Shown here: one piece after another, positions 1 to 7,841 of the stretch | Numbering within the stretch: position 1 is the first letter of the stretch | Layout: the number at the start of each line of letters is the position of its first letter | Assembly: GCA_025363455.1 (NCBI GenBank) | Contig: JANYDW010000061.1 | Span: forward strand, 1-64,000 | DNA from: Oleiharenicola sp. | Lineage (GTDB): Bacteria > Verrucomicrobiota > Verrucomicrobiia > Opitutales > Opitutaceae | DNA length: 64,000 nt | Reading direction: 5' to 3' | Program-made: the position numbers and the translations under genes | The notes under the pieces: model-generated | Database searches by the model: none | Told to the model about the DNA's origin: nothing | Seen by the model: only the letters and a program-made list of their open reading frames with translations

Positions 1-3000
1 GTTTTGGTTACGGTGGGGCGGGGGTTGGCGGCCCCAACGGTCGACGCCCAGCATCCCTGGCTGGGTCTCGTTTCATTCACCGAGGAGACGCGTAGTTATT
101 TCCATGGCCGCGAGGAGGAGGCGGCGGAGCTCGGCCGCCGCGTCCAGCGCAAGCTACTGACCGTTCTTTTCGGTCAGTCCGGTCTTGGGAAAACTTCCAT
201 TCTGCAGGCCGGCCTGGTGCCGCGGCTCCGCCCCGAGGGTTTTTGCCCGGTTTACGTCCGGCTCGACTACGACCCGCATTCCCCGCCGCCTGCCGACCAG
301 ATCAAGCGGGCCGTCTTCCGCGCCACCGAGGCGGCCGGCACCTGGACCCAGAGCGGCTCCGCCGTCTCGGGCGAGACCCTGTGGGAATTTCTGCATCATC
401 GCGACGACGTGCTCAAGGACGCCGTCGGCCGCACGCTCATCCCGATTTTGATCTTCGACCAGTTCGAGGAAATTTTCACCCTGGCGCAGTCCGATGATGC
501 CGGGCGGAAGCGGGCCCAGGAATTTCTCGCCGATCTCGCCGACCTGGTGGAAAACCGTCCGCCCCGGGCCCTTGAGGCCCGGATCGACCGGGATGAGGCC
601 GACGCCGCCAAGTTCGACTTCGCCCGGGCGGATTATCGGATCCTGATTTCGTTGCGCGAGGATTACCTGGCGCATCTCGAGGGACTCAAGGGCCAGATGC
701 CGTCCGTCACGCAGAACCGCATGCGGCTGGCCCGCATGACCGGGGCGCAGGCCGTGGCCGCGGTGCGCGCCCCCGCGCCGCACCTCGTCGGCGAAGCCGT
801 GGCCGAGGCCGTGGTGCGTTTCGTCGCGGGCGGCGCCGATCTCGCCCGGGCTGAGGTCGAGCCGTCATTGCTCAGCCTCATCTGCCGGGAGTTGAACAAC
901 ACCCGGCTGGCGGCGGGCCAGGCGGAGATCTCCGCCGACCTGCTGGCGGGATCGCGCGACACGATCCTCACGGAATTCTACGCGCGGGCCCTGGCGGACC
1001 AGCCGGCCGGTGTGCGCATCTTCATTGAGGACGTGCTGCTGACCGATTCCGGTTTCCGCGAGAGCGTGGCCGAGGAACGGGTGCGCAAGGGCTTCGTCGC
1101 CGCCGGTGCGACTCCCGAGGCGCTCGCCCTGCTGGTCGACCGCCGGTTGCTGCGCGTCGAGGACCGCCTCGACATGCGCCGGGTGGAAATCACCCACGAC
1201 GTGCTGTGCAGTGTCATCGGGGCCAGCCGAAGTGTCCGGCGCGAGCGCGAGGCGCTGGAGGAATCCCGGCGCCAGATCGCGCTGCAAAAAGAACGGGAAC
1301 AGGCGAGCCAGCGCGCCTTGCTGCGCGCCCGCATGGTGGCCGCCGTGGCCAGTGTGCTGATGCTGCTCGCCGCCGGCAGCGCGGTGTTCGGCTGGGTCAA
1401 CCTGCGCCGGGCCCGGGCCGCCGAGACCGAGGCCCAGCATGCGCGCGACCTGACGGAGCGCGCCCGGGGCGAGGCCGAGAAGCTGGTCGGTTTCTTGCTC
1501 GATGATTTCTACGAGGAGCTGAAGCCCACCGGCCGCGTGGAGATCGTGGGCAAACTCGCCGACAAGGCGGTGGCCTACTATGACGGCCTGCCGCCGGAGT
1601 TGATGACCGTACAGACCAAGCTCTACCGCGGGCTGGCCCTCGCCCGCAAAGCCAGTTCCCTTTCTGAAAGTGGGAAGTTGGCGGACGCCACGACGGTATC
1701 GGGTGAGGCCCGCAAAGTATTTGAGGAATTGCGCCTGACGGGTGAGCGGCCCGACGAGGTCGCGACCGGTCTGGCCCTGACCTATTACTCCGTGGTAAAT
1801 TTGGGTTTAGCCACCCGGTATAAATCCGACCTTGAGGCCGGGGTGGCCTTGTTGCGGCCGATCGTCGCCAACGGACGGGCCACCCGCACCGCCAAATTAA
1901 CTTTGGCTGATCTCCTGCAACATCTGGCTCATGCCGAGCGCAATCCTACGGCCGGAGTTGAGCTGTGCGAGGAATCGAGAAAGATTCTGGTTGGGATGGG
2001 TGCGCTGGACTTGTCCGACCTCTCGGCCAGCTCGATCTACGGCGATGTCACGGACACGCAGTCGCGGATGGCGCAGGAGCTCGGCCAGACGGATGAGGCG
2101 GAACGACTGGCCAAGATTGTCGTGGAGATGGCGGACAAGGTACTGGCCCAGCGGCCCGGCGACCTGCGGGCGATGTTAAACCGTTATTACTCTTCCAACA
2201 TGCTCGGTCAGGTGGCCCGGGACCGCCACAACTTCGCCACGGCCGAGGTCCACGCGCAGAAAGCAATTGAGGCGGCCCAATACTACACGCGCTTCAATCC
2301 TGCGGACAGTACCGGCTGGAGCAATTTGATCAGCAGTTATTCGGATGCGGCCTATCTGTCAGTGGATCAGGGCCGGCTGGCCGATGGCTTGCGCCAGCTC
2401 CATCAAACTGTCTCGGTCGAACAGGATCCCCGGAACAAGACTGGTACGGATCCCCGGATTGTCTCAGTGTGGTATCAGCTCATGGGAATTGAGGCTCAGG
2501 CTGGGCACATGACCGCGGCCCGGGCCGCCCAAGCCGACGGGAAACGCACGGCCAGACAGGCGATCAAGGATCGCAATTTCGATGCCCAGCTGGCGCAGAT
2601 TGTAGGCCTTCAGGCAGAAATGTCCGAATACGACATCCTCGCGGCCGAAGGCAACTATGCGAAGATCCATGCCCTGGGAGTGGAACATCGCGCCCAGCTC
2701 GATCAAATCAAGGTTGAGAACGAGGCCAATCAGCAGTTTCTGGAAGGGGCCCAGCGGCGCAACCGGAGCTGGCTGACGGAATCAGCCCTGCGTTTGCACA
2801 ACTATGAGGAGGCAGTCACCACGGCCCGCGAGGCCGTGACCAAGCAACTGGCGGGCCGGAGTGATCTGCTGACCCTCAAGGATATCAAGGCCCGGGACCA
2901 AACCCGGCTTGGGCAGGCCCTTTTGGGAGCGGGCCGGCGGAATGAAGCGCAGGTTTCGCTGGGCGAGGCCTTGGTTTATTACCGGGATCTGCAGGCCAAG

Positions 3001-3213
3001 GGTGCCACCGATATATTCTTCCGGTATAATTTCGCGCGGGCCCTTTATTATTCCGCCCAAGCCCAGGCGGGCGATGACGCCGGCATCTTGCAGCGCCACC
3101 GCCTGCTCGACGAGGCGGCGAACCAGCTCGATGGTCTTACGATCGAGGCACGAAACCAGCTGTTCAGCAAAGAGCTCATCCAGTGGGTCACCGAGGCCCG
3201 GAAGAACGCTTAA
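1..3213 (+). CDS. STAND NTPase (nSTAND1-like) with membrane segment and C-terminal TPR region, 5' end outside window
   Basis: The frame is open to the left edge, so the true start is probably outside; the first possible start inside is a TTG at base 4. Counting from it, residues 17-38 (HPWLGLVSF to FHGRE) match the opening of novel STAND NTPases, with Walker A GQSGLGKT at 57-64 and a Walker B-like LIFDQFEE at about 149-156. A hydrophobic segment lies at about 443-465, and the rest is helical and TPR-like, starting with EKLVGFLLDDFYEEL. STAND proteins are ligand-triggered signalling switches, and the C-terminal TPRs would be the sensor. Because all following paralogues begin with TIR, an upstream TIR or kinase effector domain is likely but cannot be seen. 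Fold assignment is good; the effector is unknown. Confidence 0.8.
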   Translation, partial: VLVTVGRGLAAPTVDAQHPWLGLVSFTEETRSYFHGREEEAAELGRRVQRKLLTVLFGQSGLGKTSILQAGLVPRLRPEGFCPVYVRLDYDPHSPPPADQIKRAVFRATEAAGTWTQSGSAVSGETLWEFLHHRDDVLKDAVGRTLIPILIFDQFEEIFTLAQSDDAGRKRAQEFLADLADLVENRPPRALEARIDRDEADAAKFDFARADYRILISLREDYLAHLEGLKGQMPSVTQNRMRLARMTGAQAVAAVRAPAPHLVGEAVAEAVVRFVAGGADLARAEVEPSLLSLICRELNNTRLAAGQAEISADLLAGSRDTILTEFYARALADQPAGVRIFIEDVLLTDSGFRESVAEERVRKGFVAAGATPEALALLVDRRLLRVEDRLDMRRVEITHDVLCSVIGASRSVRREREALEESRRQIALQKEREQASQRALLRARMVAAVASVLMLLAAGSAVFGWVNLRRARAAETEAQHARDLTERARGEAEKLVGFLLDDFYEELKPTGRVEIVGKLADKAVAYYDGLPPELMTVQTKLYRGLALARKASSLSESGKLADATTVSGEARKVFEELRLTGERPDEVATGLALTYYSVVNLGLATRYKSDLEAGVALLRPIVANGRATRTAKLTLADLLQHLAHAERNPTAGVELCEESRKILVGMGALDLSDLSASSIYGDVTDTQSRMAQELGQTDEAERLAKIVVEMADKVLAQRPGDLRAMLNRYYSSNMLGQVARDRHNFATAEVHAQKAIEAAQYYTRFNPADSTGWSNLISSYSDAAYLSVDQGRLADGLRQLHQTVSVEQDPRNKTGTDPRIVSVWYQLMGIEAQAGHMTAARAAQADGKRTARQAIKDRNFDAQLAQIVGLQAEMSEYDILAAEGNYAKIHALGVEHRAQLDQIKVENEANQQFLEGAQRRNRSWLTESALRLHNYEEAVTTAREAVTKQLAGRSDLLTLKDIKARDQTRLGQALLGAGRRNEAQVSLGEALVYYRDLQAKGATDIFFRYNFARALYYSAQAQAGDDAGILQRHRLLDEAANQLDGLTIEARNQLFSKELIQWVTEARKNA

Positions 3214-3287
3214 CGCTGAATCTTTAACACCCAATGAAAGCAACCAACCCACTCCTTTTGTCGCAGATTACACGGATGTTTTCTTAT

Positions 3288-3377
3288 GGAGGGTCCGCGT
3301 CCCTGCGGACCGCGGCTCACAGCCCCTTTGCGAGCTCGGGGTCCAGAGCTTGTCGAACGGAGGACGCGAGCCCTCCA
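3288..3377. repeat. Imperfect palindrome, GGAGGG-CCGCGTCCC family
   Basis: The outer arms start GGAGGGTCCGCGTCC and end GGACGCGAGCCCTCC. A second short repeat motif (GAGCTTGTCGAACGG) sits inside. Related copies are at 29226-29276 and 35867-35929. An open frame crosses this element into the M20 gene, but that extension is best read as non-coding. Confidence 0.75.
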
Positions 3378-3389
3378 AGGTTGGGTGAC

Positions 3390-4745
3390 TTGAGTGTTCA
3401 GAGTTCAACGTTGAGCGTTCAGCGATTCGCGCTGGCTCTGATTGCCTTGGTTGCCAGTGCGATGCTTTCCGCCGCCACGCCCGAGGTGCGCGAGGCCGTC
3501 AAGCACCGCGTCGACGCCGAATACGCCTCGCTCGAGACCATCTACAAGGACCTGCACGCGCACCCGGAGCTGTCATTCATGGAGGTGAAAACCGCAGCCT
3601 TGCTTGCGGGCGAATTCCGCAAGCTCGGTTTCGAGGTCACCGAGAAGGTCGGCAACACCGGCGTCGTCGCCGTGCTGAAAAACGGCCCCGGTCTCACCGT
3701 GCTCGTGCGCGGCGACATGGACGCCCTCCCGCTCAAGGAGACGTCCGGCGTCGCTTACGCCAGCACCGCGATCGTGAAGAATCTTTCCGGCCAGGACCAG
3801 CCGGCCATGCACGCCTGCGCCCACGACACGCATGTGACCGGCCTGATCGGCACGGCGCGCGTGCTGGTGGCGTTGAAGGACAAGTGGAGCGGCACGCTCG
3901 TCATGATCGGCCAGCCTGCCGAGGAAATCGGCTCCGGGGCCCACGCCATGCTCGCCGACGGGCTCTACACGCGCTTTCCCCGCCCGGACTTTGCATTGGC
4001 CCTGCATACTTCGGCCCAGCAGCCCGCGGGTGAGATTGGGTACGGCGAAGGCCCGTTTCTCGCCGGCGTGAACTCGCTCGACATTCTGGTGCGCGGCGTG
4101 GGCGGGCACGGCTCGGCTCCGCATACGGCCAAGGATCCCATCGTCCTGGCTGCGCAGATTGTCCTCGCCTTGCAGACCATCGTCAGCCGCGAGGTGAAGC
4201 CCGGCGTTCCGGCCGTTGTGACGGTTGGGGCAATCCATGGGGGCCTGAAGCGCAACATCATTTCCGAGGAGGTCAGGCTGGAGCTGACCCTGCGCGCCTA
4301 CGACGACAAGGTCATGGAGCAGCTGGTCGCGTCCGTCCGTCGCATTTGCGCGGGCACCGCGCAGGCGGCCGGAGTGCCCGAGGACCGGATGCCCGTGGTG
4401 ACCTTTGCGGAAGAGCCGACGCCGGTGACCGTCAACGAAGCGGCCCTCACGCGCCGGCTGACGGGCGTATTCACTGCGTGGCTCGGGGCTGATCGGGTGA
4501 AGCCCATGCCGCCGATCATGGGCGGGGAAGATTTTTCCGAGTACGGGCGCACGACCCCGCATGTGCCGATCTGCATCTGGTGGGTGGGGGGCATGGCCCC
4601 GGAGAAATTCGAGGAGAGCAAGCGCACCGGTGTGCCCGTGCCCTCAAATCATTCCCCGCTTTTCGCCCCCGTGCCCGAGCCGACGCTCAAGGCCGCCGTC
4701 ACCTCGATGACCGCCGCCGTGCTCGACCTGCTGGCGAAGAAGTGA
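3390..4745 (+). CDS. Secreted M20-family (M20D-like) metallo-amidohydrolase
   Basis: M20D enzymes are zinc-dependent amidohydrolases that cut amide bonds in N-acyl amino acids or small peptides. Visible motifs are GDMDALPLKE, HACAHDTHV (the HACGHD metal site with Ala for Gly), PAEEIG with the catalytic Glu pair, and MGGEDFSEY near the C-terminus. The N-terminus is a signal peptide (FALALIALVASAMLSAA), so the product is exported. The frame stays open back to 3234, but that stretch is a palindromic repeat. I chose the TTG at 3390 with AAGG about ten bases before it; the TTG at 3411 is possible. The first residues (LSVQSSTLSVQR) are encoded by an intergenic repeat also found at 4837-4870. Substrate unknown. 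Confidence 0.88.
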   Translation: MSVQSSTLSVQRFALALIALVASAMLSAATPEVREAVKHRVDAEYASLETIYKDLHAHPELSFMEVKTAALLAGEFRKLGFEVTEKVGNTGVVAVLKNGPGLTVLVRGDMDALPLKETSGVAYASTAIVKNLSGQDQPAMHACAHDTHVTGLIGTARVLVALKDKWSGTLVMIGQPAEEIGSGAHAMLADGLYTRFPRPDFALALHTSAQQPAGEIGYGEGPFLAGVNSLDILVRGVGGHGSAPHTAKDPIVLAAQIVLALQTIVSREVKPGVPAVVTVGAIHGGLKRNIISEEVRLELTLRAYDDKVMEQLVASVRRICAGTAQAAGVPEDRMPVVTFAEEPTPVTVNEAALTRRLTGVFTAWLGADRVKPMPPIMGGEDFSEYGRTTPHVPICIWWVGGMAPEKFEESKRTGVPVPSNHSPLFAPVPEPTLKAAVTSMTAAVLDLLAKK

Positions 4746-4754
4746 GCGGGTCGC

Positions 4755-4870
4755 TTCGCTCCAACGCTCAACGCCCAACTTTCAACGCTCAACTTTCAAT
4801 GACCCGGACCAATCAGGAACTTCGGAGGTATGGACCTTGAGCGTTCAGAGTTCAGCGTTGAACGTTGAGC
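4755..4870. repeat. Inverted AACGCTC / GAGCGTT repeat tracts enclosing a ribosome binding site
   Basis: About 45 bases of degenerate repeats of CAACGCTCAACTTTCAACG are followed, after some 35 bases, by the same motif in reverse complement (GAGCGTTCAGAGTTCAGCG). The ribosome binding site GGAGG (4824-4828) of the next gene lies in the loop, and the right arm encodes that gene's first residues. Similar tracts follow the stop codons at 13807, 22053, 25705 and 29165. Confidence 0.7.
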
Positions 4871-6795
4871 GTTCCGGTGGGGCCGGCCGGGCCGTCTTCC
4901 TTTCCTACGCCTCCCAAGATGCCGAGGCGGCAAAGCGTATTTGCGACGCCTTGCGGGCCGCCAGCGTCGACGTGTGGTTTGACCAGAGCGAACTCGTCGG
5001 CGGAGATGCGTGGGACCAGAAGATCCGGCAACAGATCAAGGACTGCGCGATTTTCGTGCCGGTCATATCGGCGAACACTCAGACGAGGTTGGAGGGTTAT
5101 TTTCGCATCGAGTGGAAACTGGCAGCGCAGCGCACCCACGCGATGGCGGACGAAAAAGCTTTCCTCGTGCCGGTCGTCATCGACCAGACCCGCGACAACG
5201 AGGCGAAGGTGCCGGCGGAGTTCAAGGCCGTGCAATGGACCCACGTGCCTGGAGCGGAAAACACCGGCTCGTTGGTGGCGAATATCCTGAGTCTCCTGGG
5301 CCGGCCGGGCCCGGCGGTTCCGGCGGCGACGTCCGTCCGGACCCTGGAGGCGGCCCCGCGGCCCGCCGGCCCGTCGATCGCCGTGCTGGCCTTTGCCAAC
5401 CTGAGCCGCGATCCGGAGAACGAATATTTCAGCGACGGCATCAGCGAGGAGCTGCTGAACGTGCTGGCGAAGATTCCCGGCCTGAAGGTCGCGGCGCGGA
5501 CGTCGGCCTTTTTCTTCAAGGGCCGCAACGTGCCGATCCCCGAAATCGCCCGGACCCTCGGCGTCGCCCATGTGGTGGAGGGCAGCGTGCGGAAGATGGG
5601 CAACCGGGTGCGCATCACCGCCCAGCTGATCGACGCGCAAGACGGTTTCCACCTCTGGTCCGACAACTTCGACCGCGAGTTGCAGGACATCTTCGCGGTG
5701 CAGGACGAAATCGCCGGGTTGATCGCGAAAAATCTCCAGCTGAAGTTGGGCGCGGCTGCGCGTACGACCAAGACGGTGAATCCGGAGGCCCACCGGCTCG
5801 TGCTGGAAGGCCGGCATTTTTGGACGCTCCGCACGGAGGAGGGATTTGCCCGGGCCGAGCAGGCCTACTCGCGCGCGTTGGAAATCGACCCGGATTTTGC
5901 CCAGGCGCATTCCGGTTTGGCGGATGTATCGGCGGTGCGGGCATGGTATGCGTCGTTGGGCGGAGGCGTGGCATTCAAGGGTGAGTTGGCCCGCGCCTCG
6001 GCTGAGGCGTATCGAGCCCTGGCGTTGGATCCGTCTCTCGCCGAAGTTCAGGCATCGCTGGCAACCGTGGCCTACCAAGAGTTCCGCTGGGCTGATTCCG
6101 AGGAACATTTTCGACGGCTGTTCCAGCTCAATCCCAATTATGCCCTGGCCCACCACTGGCATGCCCACCTCCTGGCTGGCCGGGGGCGGGTGGACCTGGG
6201 TTTGGCGGCGCTGGAACGGTCGATCGCCCTCGATCCGCTTTCCTTCGTTACGCTGGTGATCTACGCCAGCCAGTTGAATTTCGCGCGGCGCTACGAGGAC
6301 GTGCTGGCCATCACCGATCGCGCCCGGGCGTTGCGCAGCGCCGTGCATGCACCCCTGGAGGGTGCACGCGCCATGGCCCTCCTGGGCCTGGGCCGGAAGG
6401 ACGAGGCGGTCGCGGCCGCGCGGCTGGTACAGCAGGAAAAGTCGTTCGCCATGCGCTGGTGGGCGGGCGAAGAGGCGCTTTTTGTCCTGCGGCACGCCGG
6501 TCCGGCCGGCGAAGCGGCGGACGTCCTGCGCCAGTGGCAGGCCGGCCTGCCACCGGACGATGTGGCCCACGGTCCGCTGCTGCATGCCATGGGTCGCTTT
6601 GACGAGGCGTTGCCGTTTCTTGAACGTATGGCGCCGTCTTTTTTTGCCCGGCTCCATTATCAGACCATCTGGGACGACGTGCGGGAAAAGCCCCACTTTC
6701 ACCGCCTGCTCGCCAAACTCGGCTGCGAGGCGGAATATCGGCTCGGCCGGGAGACGCTGGCGCGGATGCTCCAGCAACAGGAGGCGAAGAAGTGA
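4837..6795 (+). CDS. Soluble TIR - TolB-like - TPR protein
   Basis: Residues 18-150 form a TIR domain beginning RAVFLSYASQDAEAAK. A Glu in FRIEWKLA (about residue 92) sits where NAD-cleaving TIR domains keep their catalytic Glu, which is inference from position. Residues about 182-308 (SIAVLAFANLSRDPENEYF to the IFAVQDEIAGLIAKN segment) are the TolB amino-terminal-like domain of COG5616, usually found with cyclases and TPRs. TPR-like repeats fill the rest. Unlike most paralogues here it has no membrane segment and a short 35-residue linker. Start is TTG, with GGAGG eight bases upstream; the first 14 residues come from the intergenic repeat. It shares its C-terminal ending (GRETLARM....QEAKK) with the TIR protein at 15218. 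Confidence 0.85.
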   Translation: MSVQSSALNVERSGGAGRAVFLSYASQDAEAAKRICDALRAASVDVWFDQSELVGGDAWDQKIRQQIKDCAIFVPVISANTQTRLEGYFRIEWKLAAQRTHAMADEKAFLVPVVIDQTRDNEAKVPAEFKAVQWTHVPGAENTGSLVANILSLLGRPGPAVPAATSVRTLEAAPRPAGPSIAVLAFANLSRDPENEYFSDGISEELLNVLAKIPGLKVAARTSAFFFKGRNVPIPEIARTLGVAHVVEGSVRKMGNRVRITAQLIDAQDGFHLWSDNFDRELQDIFAVQDEIAGLIAKNLQLKLGAAARTTKTVNPEAHRLVLEGRHFWTLRTEEGFARAEQAYSRALEIDPDFAQAHSGLADVSAVRAWYASLGGGVAFKGELARASAEAYRALALDPSLAEVQASLATVAYQEFRWADSEEHFRRLFQLNPNYALAHHWHAHLLAGRGRVDLGLAALERSIALDPLSFVTLVIYASQLNFARRYEDVLAITDRARALRSAVHAPLEGARAMALLGLGRKDEAVAAARLVQQEKSFAMRWWAGEEALFVLRHAGPAGEAADVLRQWQAGLPPDDVAHGPLLHAMGRFDEALPFLERMAPSFFARLHYQTIWDDVREKPHFHRLLAKLGCEAEYRLGRETLARMLQQQEAKK

Positions 6796-6908
6796 GCGGG
6801 GAGAATGGCCAATTTCCGAATGCCGATTGCCGAATGAACGAATCAACCCAAGGCAGTTTACCACGGATTACACGGATCGCACGGATTCCGGTGGTAGGGG
6901 GACCGAGA

Positions 6909-6957
6909 TTGAGCGATTCCAGCAAAGCGGTGGAGGGCGGACGCGGAGGCGTGGCGC
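6909..6957 (+). pseudogene. Remnant of a TIR gene 5' end
   Basis: TTGAGCGATTCCAGCAAAGC encodes (M)SDSSKAV, matching the MSDPGKAV and MSGSSKAV starts of the array's TIR proteins. It is followed by GGACGCGGAGGCGTGGCG, resembling the codons for DAEAAKR, with the segment for FLSYASQ missing. It lies directly before vapBC, which is followed by an intact TIR start at 7838. Confidence 0.5.
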
Positions 6958-7007
6958 GGCCAGCCAGAAGGTGTTCGGTAATTAAAGCGTACTATACATT
7001 TCGTCAG

Positions 7008-7036
7008 ACCAAATGCGAAGTACGGTTGCATTTGGT
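7008..7036. repeat. Short perfect inverted repeat
   Basis: Arms ACCAAATGC and GCATTTGGT are separated by 11 bases. No T-tract follows on either strand, so I do not call it a terminator. It lies between the TIR remnant and vapB and could be an operator or a decayed element. Confidence 0.45.
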
Positions 7037-7171
7037 CGGGCGGGCCTCGCTGGCTGCGCCATGGCGTGAAACAGGATTCTCCCGTGCCCCAAGGGCATAT
7101 CCCGAAGGCCCACTGCCGCTGGGGCGAGGTGGACCTTGACGCTCCGCCCGGGCCGGCATAAATATGCTTTT

Positions 7172-7408
7172 ATGAGAACCACCATTGATCTGCCCGATCC
7201 CCTGTTCAAGGAAGCCAAGTCCGCCGCCGCCCTGCGGGGCCAGTCGCTCAAGGAAATTGTCGTAACGGCCCTGCGCCGTGAGCTCCGCCATGGCCGCGCC
7301 CGTCCGGCGGGCCGCATCCGGCAAAATCGGAACAGTTTCCCGGTGCTCGCCTGCAAGGGCGACTTCGTCATCAACCCCACGCCGGAACAGCTCGATGACT
7401 GGCTCTGA
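7172..7408 (+). CDS. VapB-type antitoxin
   Basis: A 78-residue protein starting MRTTIDLPDPLFKEAKSAA, the typical N-terminus of a ribbon-helix-helix antitoxin of VapB type. It would bind and neutralise the PIN toxin encoded next and repress their promoter through the N-terminal DNA-binding domain. The C-terminal tail (FVINPTPEQLDDWL) is the usual toxin-wrapping segment. The ATG at 7172 is chosen over the longer frame from 7136 because family homology begins there. It overlaps vapC by 14 bases, so translation is coupled. Confidence 0.85.
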   Translation: MRTTIDLPDPLFKEAKSAAALRGQSLKEIVVTALRRELRHGRARPAGRIRQNRNSFPVLACKGDFVINPTPEQLDDWL

Positions 7409-7841
7409 ATCCGCCCTGCCGGACGCCAATGTCTGGCTGGCGCTTTTCCTGGGGAAGCACGCCGCCCATGGGGTGGCCCGTCGCTGGCTGGCCGGGCATC
7501 CCGACATGTCGCTCGTATTTTGCCGGGTGACGCAAATGGCTTTTCTTCGCCACCTCACGACCGAGGCGATCATGGGCCCCCATATGCTGTCGCAGGCTGC
7601 GGCATGGCGCGAATATGAACGCCTCATCGCCCGCGATGAAGTTGTCTTCCTGCCGGAACCGAACGGGCTTGAGCTCCGCTGGCGCGGCTACACGCAGCAA
7701 CGACAGCCCGCGCCCAAGCTCTGGACCGACGCCTACCTGGCCGCCTTTGCGCTGGCCCATGGCCTGCAACTGGTGACTTTCGACCGGGGCTTCTCCCGTT
7801 ACGAAGGCACGGACATCCTCATCCTGGCAGCCGACGCATGA
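7395..7841 (+). CDS. VapC-type PIN-domain toxin ribonuclease
   Basis: A 148-residue PIN-domain protein. PDANVWLAL carries the first acidic metal ligand, VTQMAFLRHLT follows the VTQLGFLR pattern of the Mtu PIN subfamily (TIGR00028), and TDAYLAAFALAHG and TFDRGF supply the C-terminal acidic residues. Such toxins cleave tRNA or rRNA using Mg. The start ATG lies within the antitoxin gene. Its stop codon overlaps the start of the TIR-SUMF1 gene in ATGA, so antitoxin, toxin and TIR protein are probably translated from one message. That coupling is unusual for a vapBC pair. Confidence 0.87.
   Translation: MTGSESALPDANVWLALFLGKHAAHGVARRWLAGHPDMSLVFCRVTQMAFLRHLTTEAIMGPHMLSQAAAWREYERLIARDEVVFLPEPNGLELRWRGYTQQRQPAPKLWTDAYLAAFALAHGLQLVTFDRGFSRYEGTDILILAADA

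Larger units (their letters stand above)
6796..7171. other. Spacer of 376 bases with repeat fragments and a TIR remnant
   Basis: After the stop come degenerate motifs seen in other spacers (CCAATTTCCGAATGCCG, then TTACCACGGATTACACGGAT), the TIR remnant at 6909, and a small inverted repeat at 7008-7036. No other gene is supported here. Confidence 0.7.

Noticed and set aside
3234-3389. Upstream extension of the M20 gene
   Set aside because: It translates a palindromic repeat and spacer; the signal peptide only begins after 3411.
4852-6864. 670-codon minus-strand frame opposite the TIR gene at 4837
   Set aside because: Shadow frame; similar ones occur opposite every TIR gene because of high third-position GC.
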